Of a stretch of DNA of 64,000 nt, positions 57,170 to 64,000 are shown piece after piece. The position numbers and the translations under genes are program-made. The notes under the pieces are model-generated. The model was given only the letters and a program-made list of their open reading frames with translations. It had not been told where the DNA came from and ran no database searches. This stretch comes from Thioalkalivibrio sp. AKL19 (GTDB lineage Bacteria > Pseudomonadota > Gammaproteobacteria > Ectothiorhodospirales > Ectothiorhodospiraceae), in the NCBI RefSeq assembly GCF_000420165.1, contig NZ_ATUK01000010.1, positions 248,001 to 312,000 on the forward strand, read 5' to 3'. Each line of letters begins with the position of its first letter. The first letter of the stretch is position 1.

Positions 57170-58423
57170 ATGCTCGCACTGCAAGCCGGGCTGGGACTGC
57201 TCGCGTTCGTGGCCATCGCCTGGCTGCTGAGCGAACACAAGACACGCTTCCCCTGGCGCGAGGTGCTGGCCGGGCTGGCGCTGCAGTTCGGTATCGCCGT
57301 ACTGCTGTTGAGCGTCCCCGGCGCGCAGCATGCGTTCCTGTGGCTGAACCAGGCCGTGATCGCACTGACCGATGCCACTCAGGCCGGCACCTCGTTCGTG
57401 TTCGGCTATATCGGCGGGGACGACCCGCCGTTCGCGGTCGACGACCCGGCCAACAACTTCATCCTCGCGTTCCAGGCGCTGCCACTGGTGCTGGTGCTCT
57501 CGGCCCTGTCGGCGCTGCTGTTCTACTGGCGCGTGCTGCCGGTGCTGATCCGCGGGGCCTCGCTGGTGCTGCAGCGGGCGTTCGGCATTGGCGGGGCGCT
57601 GGGCGTCGGCACGGCGTCGAACGTGTTCCTCTCCATGGTCGAGTCGCCGCTGGTGATCCGCCCGTACCTGCGCCAGATGACCCGCAGCGAGCTGTTCGCG
57701 CTGATGAGTGTGGGCATGGCGACGCTGGCCGGCACCATGCTGGTGCTGTACTCGACCATCATCGGCACGGTGCTGGACGACGCGCTGGGCCACCTGATCG
57801 TCGCCTCGCTGATCAGCATGCCGGCCGCGTTGCTGATCGCCACCGTGATGATCCCGCCGACGGCGCCCTCCACCGCCGGCGATCTGCTCCCCGAGACCGA
57901 GGGTGCGACCAGCGCCATGGACGCGATTACCCGCGGCACCCTGCGCGGGCTGGAGCTGCTGCTGCAGATCATCGCGCTGCTGATCGTGGTGATCGCCCTG
58001 GTCGCGCTGGTCAACGTGATGCTCGGTGCGCTGCCCGAGGTCGCCGGGGCCGCGCTGAGCCTGGAGCGCATCCTCGGCTGGATCTTCGCCCCGGCGGCCT
58101 GGCTGATGGGCATCCCCTGGGCCGAGGCCACCACCGCCGGCTCGCTGCTGGGGGTCAAGACCATCCTCAACGAGATGGTCGCCTTCCTGCAGATGGCCGA
58201 GCTGAGGGACGACGCGCTGTCCGCGCGCAGCGAACTGATCCTGATCTATGCCCTGAGCGGCTTCGCCAACCTCGGCAGCCTCGGCATCCTGATCGGCGGC
58301 CTCGGCGCGCTGGTGCCGGAACGGCGCAGCGAGATCGTGAGCCTGGGCATCCGCGCCATCGTCGCCGGCACGCTGGCCACGCTGATGACCGGCGCCGTGG
58401 TCGGGATCGTGCACATCGCCTGA
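57170..58423 (+). CDS. nupC: Concentrative nucleoside transporter (NupC/CNT family)
   Basis: This 417-residue membrane protein has about ten hydrophobic segments and the CNT motifs GVGTASNVFLSMVESPLVIRPYL, MATLAGTMLVLYSTIIG and GVKTILNEMVAFLQM. It imports nucleosides with Na+ or H+. AAGGAAGGCGC precedes the ATG. It lies between modE and modA and is flanked by inverted repeat copies, which suggests later insertion into a mod locus. Confidence 0.93.
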   Translation: MLALQAGLGLLAFVAIAWLLSEHKTRFPWREVLAGLALQFGIAVLLLSVPGAQHAFLWLNQAVIALTDATQAGTSFVFGYIGGDDPPFAVDDPANNFILAFQALPLVLVLSALSALLFYWRVLPVLIRGASLVLQRAFGIGGALGVGTASNVFLSMVESPLVIRPYLRQMTRSELFALMSVGMATLAGTMLVLYSTIIGTVLDDALGHLIVASLISMPAALLIATVMIPPTAPSTAGDLLPETEGATSAMDAITRGTLRGLELLLQIIALLIVVIALVALVNVMLGALPEVAGAALSLERILGWIFAPAAWLMGIPWAEATTAGSLLGVKTILNEMVAFLQMAELRDDALSARSELILIYALSGFANLGSLGILIGGLGALVPERRSEIVSLGIRAIVAGTLATLMTGAVVGIVHIA

Positions 58424-58535
58424 CAGGCCGCTGAGTCTGAGAATCCGTTGGCAGCCGGAAGCCGTTCCGGTGTAGGCTTCTGCCTGGCGATATGTAAACT
58501 GAAATATAACGAACTGGCATACCCCAGCTTCACCG

Positions 58536-58632
58536 TCACTGCGAGGAGCACCGCGACGAAGCACAAAAGCAGCGAAGCTGCGTTGAACGGCCAAAGGCCG
58601 GCCCGAAGGGCGAGCGCAGCGAGTAATCGCGA
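58536..58632. repeat. REP-like repeat, inverted copy
   Basis: This stretch is the near-exact reverse complement of about 56510-56605, including the segment aacggccaaaggccggcccg. Together the two copies bracket modE and nupC. Confidence 0.85.
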
Positions 58633-58683
58633 ATGGAACCACGCGAGCCCACTTGGACCCAGCCACCGGGAAGAACCCCCACC

Positions 58684-59484
58684 ATGCACCTGCGCGCCCT
58701 CCTCCTGACCCTGCTCCTCCTGCTACCCGGCCTGGCCACCGCCAACGGCCCGCTGACCATCGCCGCCGCCTCCGACCTGCGCTTCGCCCTGGACGAGATC
58801 CTGGATACCTACCGCGAGGCGCACCCGGACGACGCCGTACGCGTCACCTACGGCTCCTCCGGCCGCATGACCACGCAGATCATGAACGGCGCCCCCTACG
58901 ACGTGTTCTTCTCCGCCGACATCGCCTACCCGCAGAAGCTGCACGCCGAGGGCCACGCGGTGACCGAACCCGAGGTCTACGCCATCGGCCGCATCGTGCT
59001 GTGGAGCAACCGCATGGATGCCTCCGAGATGACGCTGGAAGACCTGCTACGCGACGACATCCGCCGCGTCGCCATCGCCTCCCCCACCCACGCGCCCTAC
59101 GGCGTGCGCGCGATGGAAGCACTGAAGTCCGTCGGCATCTGGGACGACCTGCAGCCGAAGATCGTCAACGGCGACAACATCGCCCAGACCGCGCGCATGA
59201 TTCAGGCGGGCGGCGCGGAGATCGGCATCATCGCGCTGTCGCTGGCCGAGTTCCCGGACCTCGCCGAGCACAACTACCACCTGATCGACGACGCCCTGCA
59301 CGAGCCACTCACCCAGGGCTTCATCATCACCCGGCGCGGCGAACACAACGAGATGGCCCACCGCTTCGCCGAATACATGAACGGCGACACCGCCCGCGAC
59401 ATCATGCGCCGCTACGGGTTCGTGATGCCCGGCGAAGCACTCCCCGAAGACGAACCCGCCGACACGGCCACGGCAACCCCGTAA
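58684..59484 (+). CDS. modA: Molybdate-binding periplasmic protein
   Basis: This 266-residue protein has a signal peptide (MHLRALLLTLLLLLPGLATANG) and the ModA pattern LTIAAASDLRFALDEI, YGSSGRMTTQIMNGAPYDVFFSADIAYPQKL and GAEIGIIALS. It delivers molybdate (or tungstate) to ModBC. The acidic C-terminal tail (ALPEDEPADTATATP) is extra. ATG at 58684 is set by the signal peptide. Confidence 0.95.
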   Translation: MHLRALLLTLLLLLPGLATANGPLTIAAASDLRFALDEILDTYREAHPDDAVRVTYGSSGRMTTQIMNGAPYDVFFSADIAYPQKLHAEGHAVTEPEVYAIGRIVLWSNRMDASEMTLEDLLRDDIRRVAIASPTHAPYGVRAMEALKSVGIWDDLQPKIVNGDNIAQTARMIQAGGAEIGIIALSLAEFPDLAEHNYHLIDDALHEPLTQGFIITRRGEHNEMAHRFAEYMNGDTARDIMRRYGFVMPGEALPEDEPADTATATP

Positions 59485-59490
59485 CCGGCC

Positions 59491-60183
59491 ATGTTCGAGC
59501 TGAGCCCCACGGACTGGATGGCGATCGAGGTCACCCTCAAGCTGGCGATCTACACCACGCTGATCCTGCTGGTGATCGCCACGCCCATCGCTTGGTGGCT
59601 GGCCAATGGCCGCGCCCCCGGCGGCCTGCGCACCGCGGTGCAGGCATTGGTTGCCCTGCCGCTGGTGCTGCCGCCTACGGTGCTCGGCTTCTATCTGCTG
59701 GTACTGCTGGGCCCGGCCGGCCCGGTCGGCAGCACGCTGGAGAACCTGGGCCTCAACCACCTGGCGTTCACCTTCCAGGGCATCCTGATCGCCTCGGTGA
59801 TCTACTCCCTGCCGTTCGCCGTGCAGCCCCTGCAACAGGCCTTCGCCAACCTCGGCCGCCGGCCCACCGAGATCGCCGGATCGCTGGGCGCCGGGCGCAT
59901 GGATCGCTTCTTCACCGTGATCCTGCCGATGTCGCGCGGCGGCTTCATCGTCGCCGCCACGCTCGCCTTCGCCCACACCCTCGGCGAGTTCGGCGTGATC
60001 CTGATGCTCGGCGGCGCCATCCCCGGCGAGACCCAGGTCCTGTCCATCCTGATCTACGACCACGCCGAGGCGATGGATTTCACCTCCGCCCACCGCCTGT
60101 CCCTCGGGCTGCTGATCTTTGCCTTTGTCGTCCTGTTCGTCGTCTACGCGATCAACCGCCGCTTCGACACGGTGCGCCTGTGA
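59491..60183 (+). CDS. modB: Molybdate ABC permease
   Basis: This 230-residue permease has five or six membrane helices and the EAA-type loop RPTEIAGSLGAGRMDRFFTVILPMSRGG that couples to ModC. ALVALPLVLPPTVLGFYLLVLLG is typical of ModB. It begins 6 bp after modA and its stop overlaps the GTG of modC. Confidence 0.96.
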   Translation: MFELSPTDWMAIEVTLKLAIYTTLILLVIATPIAWWLANGRAPGGLRTAVQALVALPLVLPPTVLGFYLLVLLGPAGPVGSTLENLGLNHLAFTFQGILIASVIYSLPFAVQPLQQAFANLGRRPTEIAGSLGAGRMDRFFTVILPMSRGGFIVAATLAFAHTLGEFGVILMLGGAIPGETQVLSILIYDHAEAMDFTSAHRLSLGLLIFAFVVLFVVYAINRRFDTVRL

Positions 60184-61298
60184 GCCAGCCCGTGAGCCAG
60201 GCCGTCAGCAATGGGCTACGCATCCAGGCCCGCCTGGAGCGCTCCGGCTTCGCGCTGGACGTGGACACCACCATCCCGCTTGAGGGCGTGACCGCCCTGT
60301 TCGGCCGCTCCGGCTGCGGCAAGACCACGCTACTGCGCATCATCGCCGGGCTGGAGCACCCGCCGGGCGCCGAGGTGCACTTCGGCGACACCACCTGGCA
60401 GTCCGGCAAGACCTTTGTCCCGCTGCACCGCCGCCGCGTCGGCCTGGTATTCCAGGAATCCACCCTGCTCCCGCACCTCTCCGTACGCGGCAACCTGCTC
60501 TACGGCTACAAGCGCACGCCGGAGCCTCTACGCCGTCTGCACCTGGACGAGGTCGCCGACCTGCTCGGCATCACCGAACTGCTGGACCGCCGCGCCGACC
60601 AGCTCTCCGGCGGCCAGCGCCAGCGCGTGGCGCTGGGCCGCGCCCTGCTGATCAGCCCCGACTTGCTACTGCTCGACGAGCCGTTGAATGCCCTGGACAC
60701 CCAGACCAAGCGCGAGATCATGCCCTTCCTCGCCCGCCTGTCCGACAGGACCGGCATCCCCACGTTGCTGGTGACCCACGCCCCGGAAGAAGTCGAACGC
60801 CTGGCCCACCGCGTCGCCTTCATGCACGACGGCCAGCTCGAACGCCTGGAACCCCTGCGCGAAGCCCTGGCCCGCGCCGACTCCCCCCTGTTCCGCGAAG
60901 AAGGGGCCGTCTCCGTCCTCCAGGGCGAACTCGGCCCGCCCGACGAACACGGCCTGCACCCCTTCGGCCCACCCGAAGCCCGCTACCGCGTACCGTCCAC
61001 CCCCGGCGCCACCAACGGCGCCGGCCGCCCAGCCCGCCTGCGCATCGACGCCCGCGACGTCTCCATCGCCCTGTCCCCACCCCAGGACGTCTCCATCCTC
61101 AACATCATCCCCGTCACCATCGAGGCCCTGGACGAAGCCCCCGGCCACCACGGCCCCGCCCGCGTCCTTGCCGTGTGCCGGCAGCACGACGGCCAGACCC
61201 TGATGGCCGAACTCACCCGCCTCTCCACCGAACGCCTCGGCCTGAAGCCCGGCACCCGAGCCCACGCCCTCGTCAAATCCGTCGCCTTCCTCGACTGA
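60180..61298 (+). CDS. modC: Molybdate ABC transporter ATPase
   Basis: This 372-residue ATPase has Walker A GRSGCGKTT, Q-loop FQES, signature LSGGQRQR, Walker B LLLLDEPLNALD and H-loop THAPEE, then a C-terminal TOBE/mop domain (RLRIDARDVSIALSPPQDVSILNIIPV). The GTG start overlaps the modB stop. The 3' end from about 60999 is present a second time, diverged, at 63722-64000, on the far side of the cassette cluster. Confidence 0.96.
   Translation: MSQPVSQAVSNGLRIQARLERSGFALDVDTTIPLEGVTALFGRSGCGKTTLLRIIAGLEHPPGAEVHFGDTTWQSGKTFVPLHRRRVGLVFQESTLLPHLSVRGNLLYGYKRTPEPLRRLHLDEVADLLGITELLDRRADQLSGGQRQRVALGRALLISPDLLLLDEPLNALDTQTKREIMPFLARLSDRTGIPTLLVTHAPEEVERLAHRVAFMHDGQLERLEPLREALARADSPLFREEGAVSVLQGELGPPDEHGLHPFGPPEARYRVPSTPGATNGAGRPARLRIDARDVSIALSPPQDVSILNIIPVTIEALDEAPGHHGPARVLAVCRQHDGQTLMAELTRLSTERLGLKPGTRAHALVKSVAFLD
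60999..61271 (+). repeat. Left copy of the duplicated modC 3' end
   Basis: 60999-61271 and 63728-64000 align without gaps; at the protein level about 84% of residues agree. The offset is 2729 bp. The copies are direct repeats bracketing the cassette cluster. The right copy runs off the window. Confidence 0.85.
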
Positions 61299-61608
61299 AC
61301 GGCCCGCGCGTACACCGCCAATCCGACGCCCCACCGGCTCCTCTCGCAAACCCACAACGCCCGTGCCAGAATCCACCTGACGACCATGCTAGACGGCGCA
61401 GACCCGACCTGCCGCCTCCCGCAACCTGTCTACGCCGCAACATATCCAGGATCCATCGTCTCCCATGCACCGCAACTCGCTGACTACACGGCCATTCCTG
61501 ACGCCGCCTGAGCCGGGATATATAGCGCGCACGTTCAACCAATATCCGTGCGCGCTATCTAATCACTGTTAAAAGCATCAAAGTGACCCACTGTTTTAAA
61601 GGTGAAGC
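61299..61608. other. Gap and left boundary of the AT-rich cassette region
   Basis: The first ~220 bp are GC-rich and hold no gene that I recognise. Positions 61522-61533 and 61547-61558 form a perfect 12-bp hairpin, and the composition drops sharply in GC after it. The sequence taatcactg at 61560-61568 recurs at 63136-63144 at the end of the second attC-like site. Confidence 0.55.
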
Positions 61609-62529
61609 TTGAATCAATACAAGAATAGGCTGATATGTTTCTTAGATGTCCTGGGCTTTTCAGCGATGGCCGAAAAGGCGGGGATCGAAGAGATTTATAA
61701 TAAATATTCAGAGTTCGTCGATACTGCAAAAAACAAGGTCTTTTTTGGAGTTCCCGAGGACTACGAAGGGCCAAGCAACAATTTTGAGATATCTGAGATA
61801 GTTTCTGACTCAATACTCTTAGTTTCCTATGATATCGATAATGTGGCATCTGTTAATAATTTCATAGGCTCCATTAATTTCTTTTTAGAGCTCGGCTTAA
61901 AGAATGGATTTATGTTTCGTGGGTGCGTAAATCAGGGTGACATAATTTTTGACGATGAGCGGCGTATATTTCTAAGCAATGAGTTTAACGAGCTAGCAAG
62001 GTTTGAGCCGCAGATAAGTGCTCCCGTTTGCGTGATCTTTGAAAAGGCAAGAGCTACGGTTGTCTCCTCTTTGTTCGGAGACGAAATTTCCAGTCGTGGA
62101 GTGGCTCCCTCAAAGTCTTTGCCCGTAATTAAGTTTGATGTTCCTTTAAAATGTAAAAAAGAAGAATCCTATTGGTGCATCAATTACACATATTTTTGCA
62201 ATCAAAGCAATCTAAAAGAAGCGATTGAGTATCTCGAAGGTGATTCTGTAAAGAAAAGAAGTTTTATTCGCTATATTGATTTCCTAGATGCGTTGCCAGA
62301 AGATAGGTTGATGCCTAGTGAGGATAATATTGCTGGCACTTTTGTAAAGGTTATGAAGAGCAGAAGCGGAATGCGAGTAGCGATCACGAATGGCGATGGT
62401 GAAATCCTTCAAGGGGCTATTCACTGGGGGTTTCCTCAGATATTCATTAAGCCGCCAGAAGAAATAGAAATGAAAATAGATCCAACAACAGGACAAGTTA
62501 GTTTCAATGCAAAAGGGCGGTGGTATTAG
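61609..62529 (+). CDS. Cassette gene 1: nucleotidyl-cyclase-like protein of unknown function
   Basis: This 306-residue protein contains a pattern seen in class III nucleotidyl-cyclase-like proteins: RLICFLDVLGFS (first metal Asp position), VSDSILLVS (second), and FRGCVNQGDIIFDDERRIFLSNEFNELARFE, comparable to the RGGI-xxGE segment of that group. The rest (residues 170-306) is not recognised; the C-terminus has a beta-rich tail. Pycsar-type pyrimidine cyclases share the fold, but no typical effector is adjacent. TTG start at 61609 after AAGGTGA. The codon use and AT content mark it as foreign. The function is open. Confidence 0.65.
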   Translation: MNQYKNRLICFLDVLGFSAMAEKAGIEEIYNKYSEFVDTAKNKVFFGVPEDYEGPSNNFEISEIVSDSILLVSYDIDNVASVNNFIGSINFFLELGLKNGFMFRGCVNQGDIIFDDERRIFLSNEFNELARFEPQISAPVCVIFEKARATVVSSLFGDEISSRGVAPSKSLPVIKFDVPLKCKKEESYWCINYTYFCNQSNLKEAIEYLEGDSVKKRSFIRYIDFLDALPEDRLMPSEDNIAGTFVKVMKSRSGMRVAITNGDGEILQGAIHWGFPQIFIKPPEEIEMKIDPTTGQVSFNAKGRWY

Positions 62530-62556
62530 GTGTCCTTCCTGAGTTGGCGAAATAGC

Positions 62557-62628
62557 TTTTAACAAGGCGCTGTTGTCGGACCAATTCTCCGCTGCGCTAA
62601 AAATTGGCCGCAAAGCGCGGCGTTAAGC
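62557..62628 (+). other. attC-like recombination site 1
   Basis: The site starts TTTTAAC (62557-62563) and ends GTTAAGC (62622-62628), a perfect GTTRRRY. Between them gcgct pairs with agcgc, and ccaatt (62581-62586) pairs with aattgg (62602-62607), giving the usual two-part imperfect palindrome of 72 bp. It stands 27 bp after the stop of cassette gene 1. Confidence 0.85.
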
Positions 62629-62656
62629 GACAAAATACCCGAGGAGTTGATCGTCG

Positions 62657-63070
62657 ATGGAGAAGTTTAATTTACTAGTCGGTCTTTTATTCGGGAAACT
62701 CTATGAGGAGTTCCCAGTTGCTTTCCGAGTGACTCCGGAACAATTTCTTGAAGAGATAATCGAGAAGGAAGATTACGAGGGCTCATTCGATTTCACGGAG
62801 TACCTTGAAAGTACCGTAAGGTGGCTTGAAACTGCCGGATATATTTGGGTCAGTCAGGATCTTTCTGATGATGGAGGCGTGGAGTTCGATGTCGTGCTGA
62901 GCGAGAATGGTCTGGAGACTTTGCGCAAGGCTCCTAAATCACTTGAGGGAACAGCATCCATTGGTGAACGACTTTCGAATTTTGGTAAGTCAAAGGCTTC
63001 AGATGCCGTTGGCACTCTGGTTTCTCTTGCAATTACAAGCGCCGTCAGTAGTTCCGGAATTGCCTCTTAA
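62657..63070 (+). CDS. Cassette gene 2: small protein, possible winged helix with hydrophobic tail
   Basis: This 137-residue protein has a predicted winged-helix-like N-terminal part (FRVTPEQFLEEIIEKEDYEG...TVRWLETAGYIWVSQDLSDDGGVEFDVVLSENGLETLRKAPKSL) and a C-terminal hydrophobic stretch (SDAVGTLVSLAITSAVSSSG) that might insert in membranes. I do not recognise a named family. The stop codon lies inside attC site 2, as is common in cassettes. The ATG at 62657 follows GAGGAG. Confidence 0.65.
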   Translation: MEKFNLLVGLLFGKLYEEFPVAFRVTPEQFLEEIIEKEDYEGSFDFTEYLESTVRWLETAGYIWVSQDLSDDGGVEFDVVLSENGLETLRKAPKSLEGTASIGERLSNFGKSKASDAVGTLVSLAITSAVSSSGIAS

Positions 63071-63140
63071 CCAGTCGCAGCAGTACGCTGCCTTCGGCGC
63101 CGGACGCTCGTCCCTCGCGCCGCTGTGCTCTGCGTTAATC
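63065..63140 (+). other. attC-like recombination site 2
   Basis: The 76-bp site starts TCTTAAC and ends GTTAATC, close to RYYYAAC and GTTRRRY. Inside, cgcagcag... pairs loosely with ...ctgtgctctgcg and ggcgc with gcgcc near the centre. It is less regular than site 1 but in the right place. Confidence 0.7.
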
Positions 63141-63195
63141 ACTGAGAGCCCTGAAAATCGGTTTGTTGGGAGCCTATCTGTTGAAAGTTAGGGAG

Positions 63196-63663
63196 ATGAG
63201 TGAGTCCAAACGACTGGAATTAATAGCTGAGGCCGTTCGTTATTGTCAGCGAGTCAGTGCGATGGGTATGCCTGCTTCAGCCTTTTCCAAAGCGTTGCGA
63301 GAGCCCATCCACTTCTTGTGGGAGCGCAGAGCCGGATCGAAAACTGCGGCTGCACACTATCGTTCGAGATCTGCAGTGGGCCTATCATTTGGGAATGGAA
63401 CTCTGGTTTATGATCATGCGGTGCCATTCATTTATCTTCAGCGGCGTTTACTCGCCTTGGAGACTGTCGATGAGCCTTCAATTCGCGCTTTGCTACAGCA
63501 GCTTAACCTGATTGCGCTGATCACGAAGGACGAAGATCAGATGCTCAGATCGGTTGGTTTGAATAAGAGCATGCCAAAGGATTGGGATGGTAACGACCCG
63601 CTGGCGCGATATAAAGAAATTGGAATAGAGCTTATGCCAACCCGAGAAGCTGTAAATGTTTAA
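63196..63663 (+). CDS. Cassette gene 3: conserved-looking protein of unknown function
   Basis: This 155-residue protein reads MSESKRLELIAEAVRYCQRV at the N-terminus, has a motif LVYDHAVPFIYLQRRLLAL reminiscent of the EHxVP motif of some HNH-like proteins, and ends LARYKEIGIELMPTREAVNV. The family is not known to me. ATG at 63196 is chosen; a TTG at 63163 would add 11 residues. The stop overlaps the start of a truncated attC-like site. Confidence 0.6.
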   Translation: MSESKRLELIAEAVRYCQRVSAMGMPASAFSKALREPIHFLWERRAGSKTAAAHYRSRSAVGLSFGNGTLVYDHAVPFIYLQRRLLALETVDEPSIRALLQQLNLIALITKDEDQMLRSVGLNKSMPKDWDGNDPLARYKEIGIELMPTREAVNV

Positions 63664-63680
63664 CAAGTCATTCAAAAGTG
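63658..63680 (+). other. Truncated attC-like site 3
   Basis: GTTTAAC at 63658-63664 is a perfect RYYYAAC and is followed by aagtcattca, as in other attC starts, but there is no matching GTTRRRY end. The site breaks into two tandem copies of a short unit (cccacctttttccg, about 63694-63721) and then the second modC copy. Confidence 0.6.
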
Positions 63681-63721
63681 GAACAAGAGGACACCCACCT
63701 TTTTCCGCCCACCTTTTTCCG

Positions 63722-64000
63722 CCGGCCACCCCCGGCTCCACCAACGGCGCCGGAAGCCAGGCCCGCCTGCGCATCGACGCCCGCGACGTCTCCATCGCCC
63801 TGACCCCACCCCAGGACGTCTCCATCCTCAACATCATCCCCATCACCATCGAGTCCCTGGACGAGGCCCCCGGCCACCACGGCCCCGCTCGCATCCTCGC
63901 CACCTGCCGCCAGGACGACAGCCAGACCCTGATGGCCGAACTCACCCGCCTCTTCACCGAACGCCTTGCCCTCCAGCCCGGCGCCCGTGCCTACGCACTC
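63722..64000 (+). pseudogene. Second, diverged copy of the modC 3' end (partial)
   Basis: The frame from 63722 reads PATPGSTNGAG, then LRIDARDVSIALTPPQDVSI and so on to the window edge, aligning with modC residues from about 274 onward (roughly 84% identical). There is no start codon or ATPase core in front of it. It may be a fragment left by insertion of the cassette cluster, or part of an element end. Confidence 0.8.

Larger units (their letters stand above)
61560..63715 (+). mobile_element. Integron-type cassette cluster without integrase in view (CALIN-like)
   Basis: Three same-strand genes, all much lower in GC than the chromosome around them, are each followed by an attC-like site (two complete, one truncated). 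No intI gene is in the window. Such clusters are known as CALIN. The cluster lies between modC and a second partial modC copy. Confidence 0.75.

Noticed and set aside
58653-61298. 881-residue frame spanning modA, modB and modC on the plus strand
   Set aside because: Only the modC part has family sequence; the upstream part is an open shadow frame in GC-rich DNA.
61522-61558. Hairpin at the left edge of the cassette region as an attI or attC site
   Set aside because: The stem is a simple perfect palindrome with a short loop and no second GTTRRRY box at the right distance; it may just be a terminator or junction.

Overview
The window is high-GC gammaproteobacterial chromosome, most like a halophilic or haloalkaliphilic sulfur-oxidising chemolithoautotroph of the Thioalkalivibrio/Ectothiorhodospiraceae type. 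The main grounds are a complete alpha-carboxysome operon with form IA RubisCO and CbbQO activase, a garA-garB pair like that of purple sulfur bacteria, and an acetate-type Na+ symporter with acetyl-CoA synthetase. The taxonomic call is inference.

Region by region. 1-730: the 3' end of a GH15 glycoside hydrolase. 798-15912 (minus strand): CO2-fixation locus read as cbbL-cbbS-csoS2-csoSCA-csoS4A-csoS4B-csoS1 x3-ferritin-like-acRAF-mcdA-mcdB-cbbQ-cbbO, followed by cbbR and an iota-class carbonic anhydrase. 16240-21283: tetR-adaptor-RND efflux operon. 21384-27140: a DJ-1/PfpI protein, a UDP-sugar epimerase, minE-minD-minC, and a DUF1295/cyclopropane-synthase-like pair. 27475-38848: a DUF1631 protein, a lipocalin, a HyuAB-type hydantoinase/oxoprolinase, a membrane hydrolase, an HNH protein, a repeat island, orn, a cytochrome c, a pterin dehydratase and rsgA. 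39081-43285: an outer-membrane protein, hinT, recR, ybaB and dnaX, with the SRP RNA upstream of dnaX. 43752-46074: garA and garB behind an OxyR-like site. 46521-56369: a small lipoprotein, a DUF1328 protein and an acetate module (two CBS/DUF294 proteins, DUF4212 protein, symporter, exonuclease, acs). 56678-61298: modE, nupC and modABC. 61522-64000: an AT-rich group of integron-type cassettes with attC-like sites and no integrase in view, lying between modC and a diverged second copy of the modC 3' end.

Functionally the carboxysome locus is self-contained: enzyme, scaffold, shell, carbonic anhydrase, assembly/repair factors, positioning (McdAB), activase and regulator.

Two things stand out. 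First, the iota carbonic anhydrase beside cbbR lacks a signal peptide and carries an N-terminal hydrophilic extension with ISGT and VTGT motifs like those repeated in CsoS2, which suggests a second carbonic anhydrase addressed to the carboxysome. Second, the cassette cluster in the modC 3' end encodes a nucleotidyl-cyclase-like protein and two unknown proteins. Several short inverted-repeat elements, one flanked by a 4-bp target duplication, are scattered between operons. No tRNA, 16S/23S rRNA or CRISPR array was seen.
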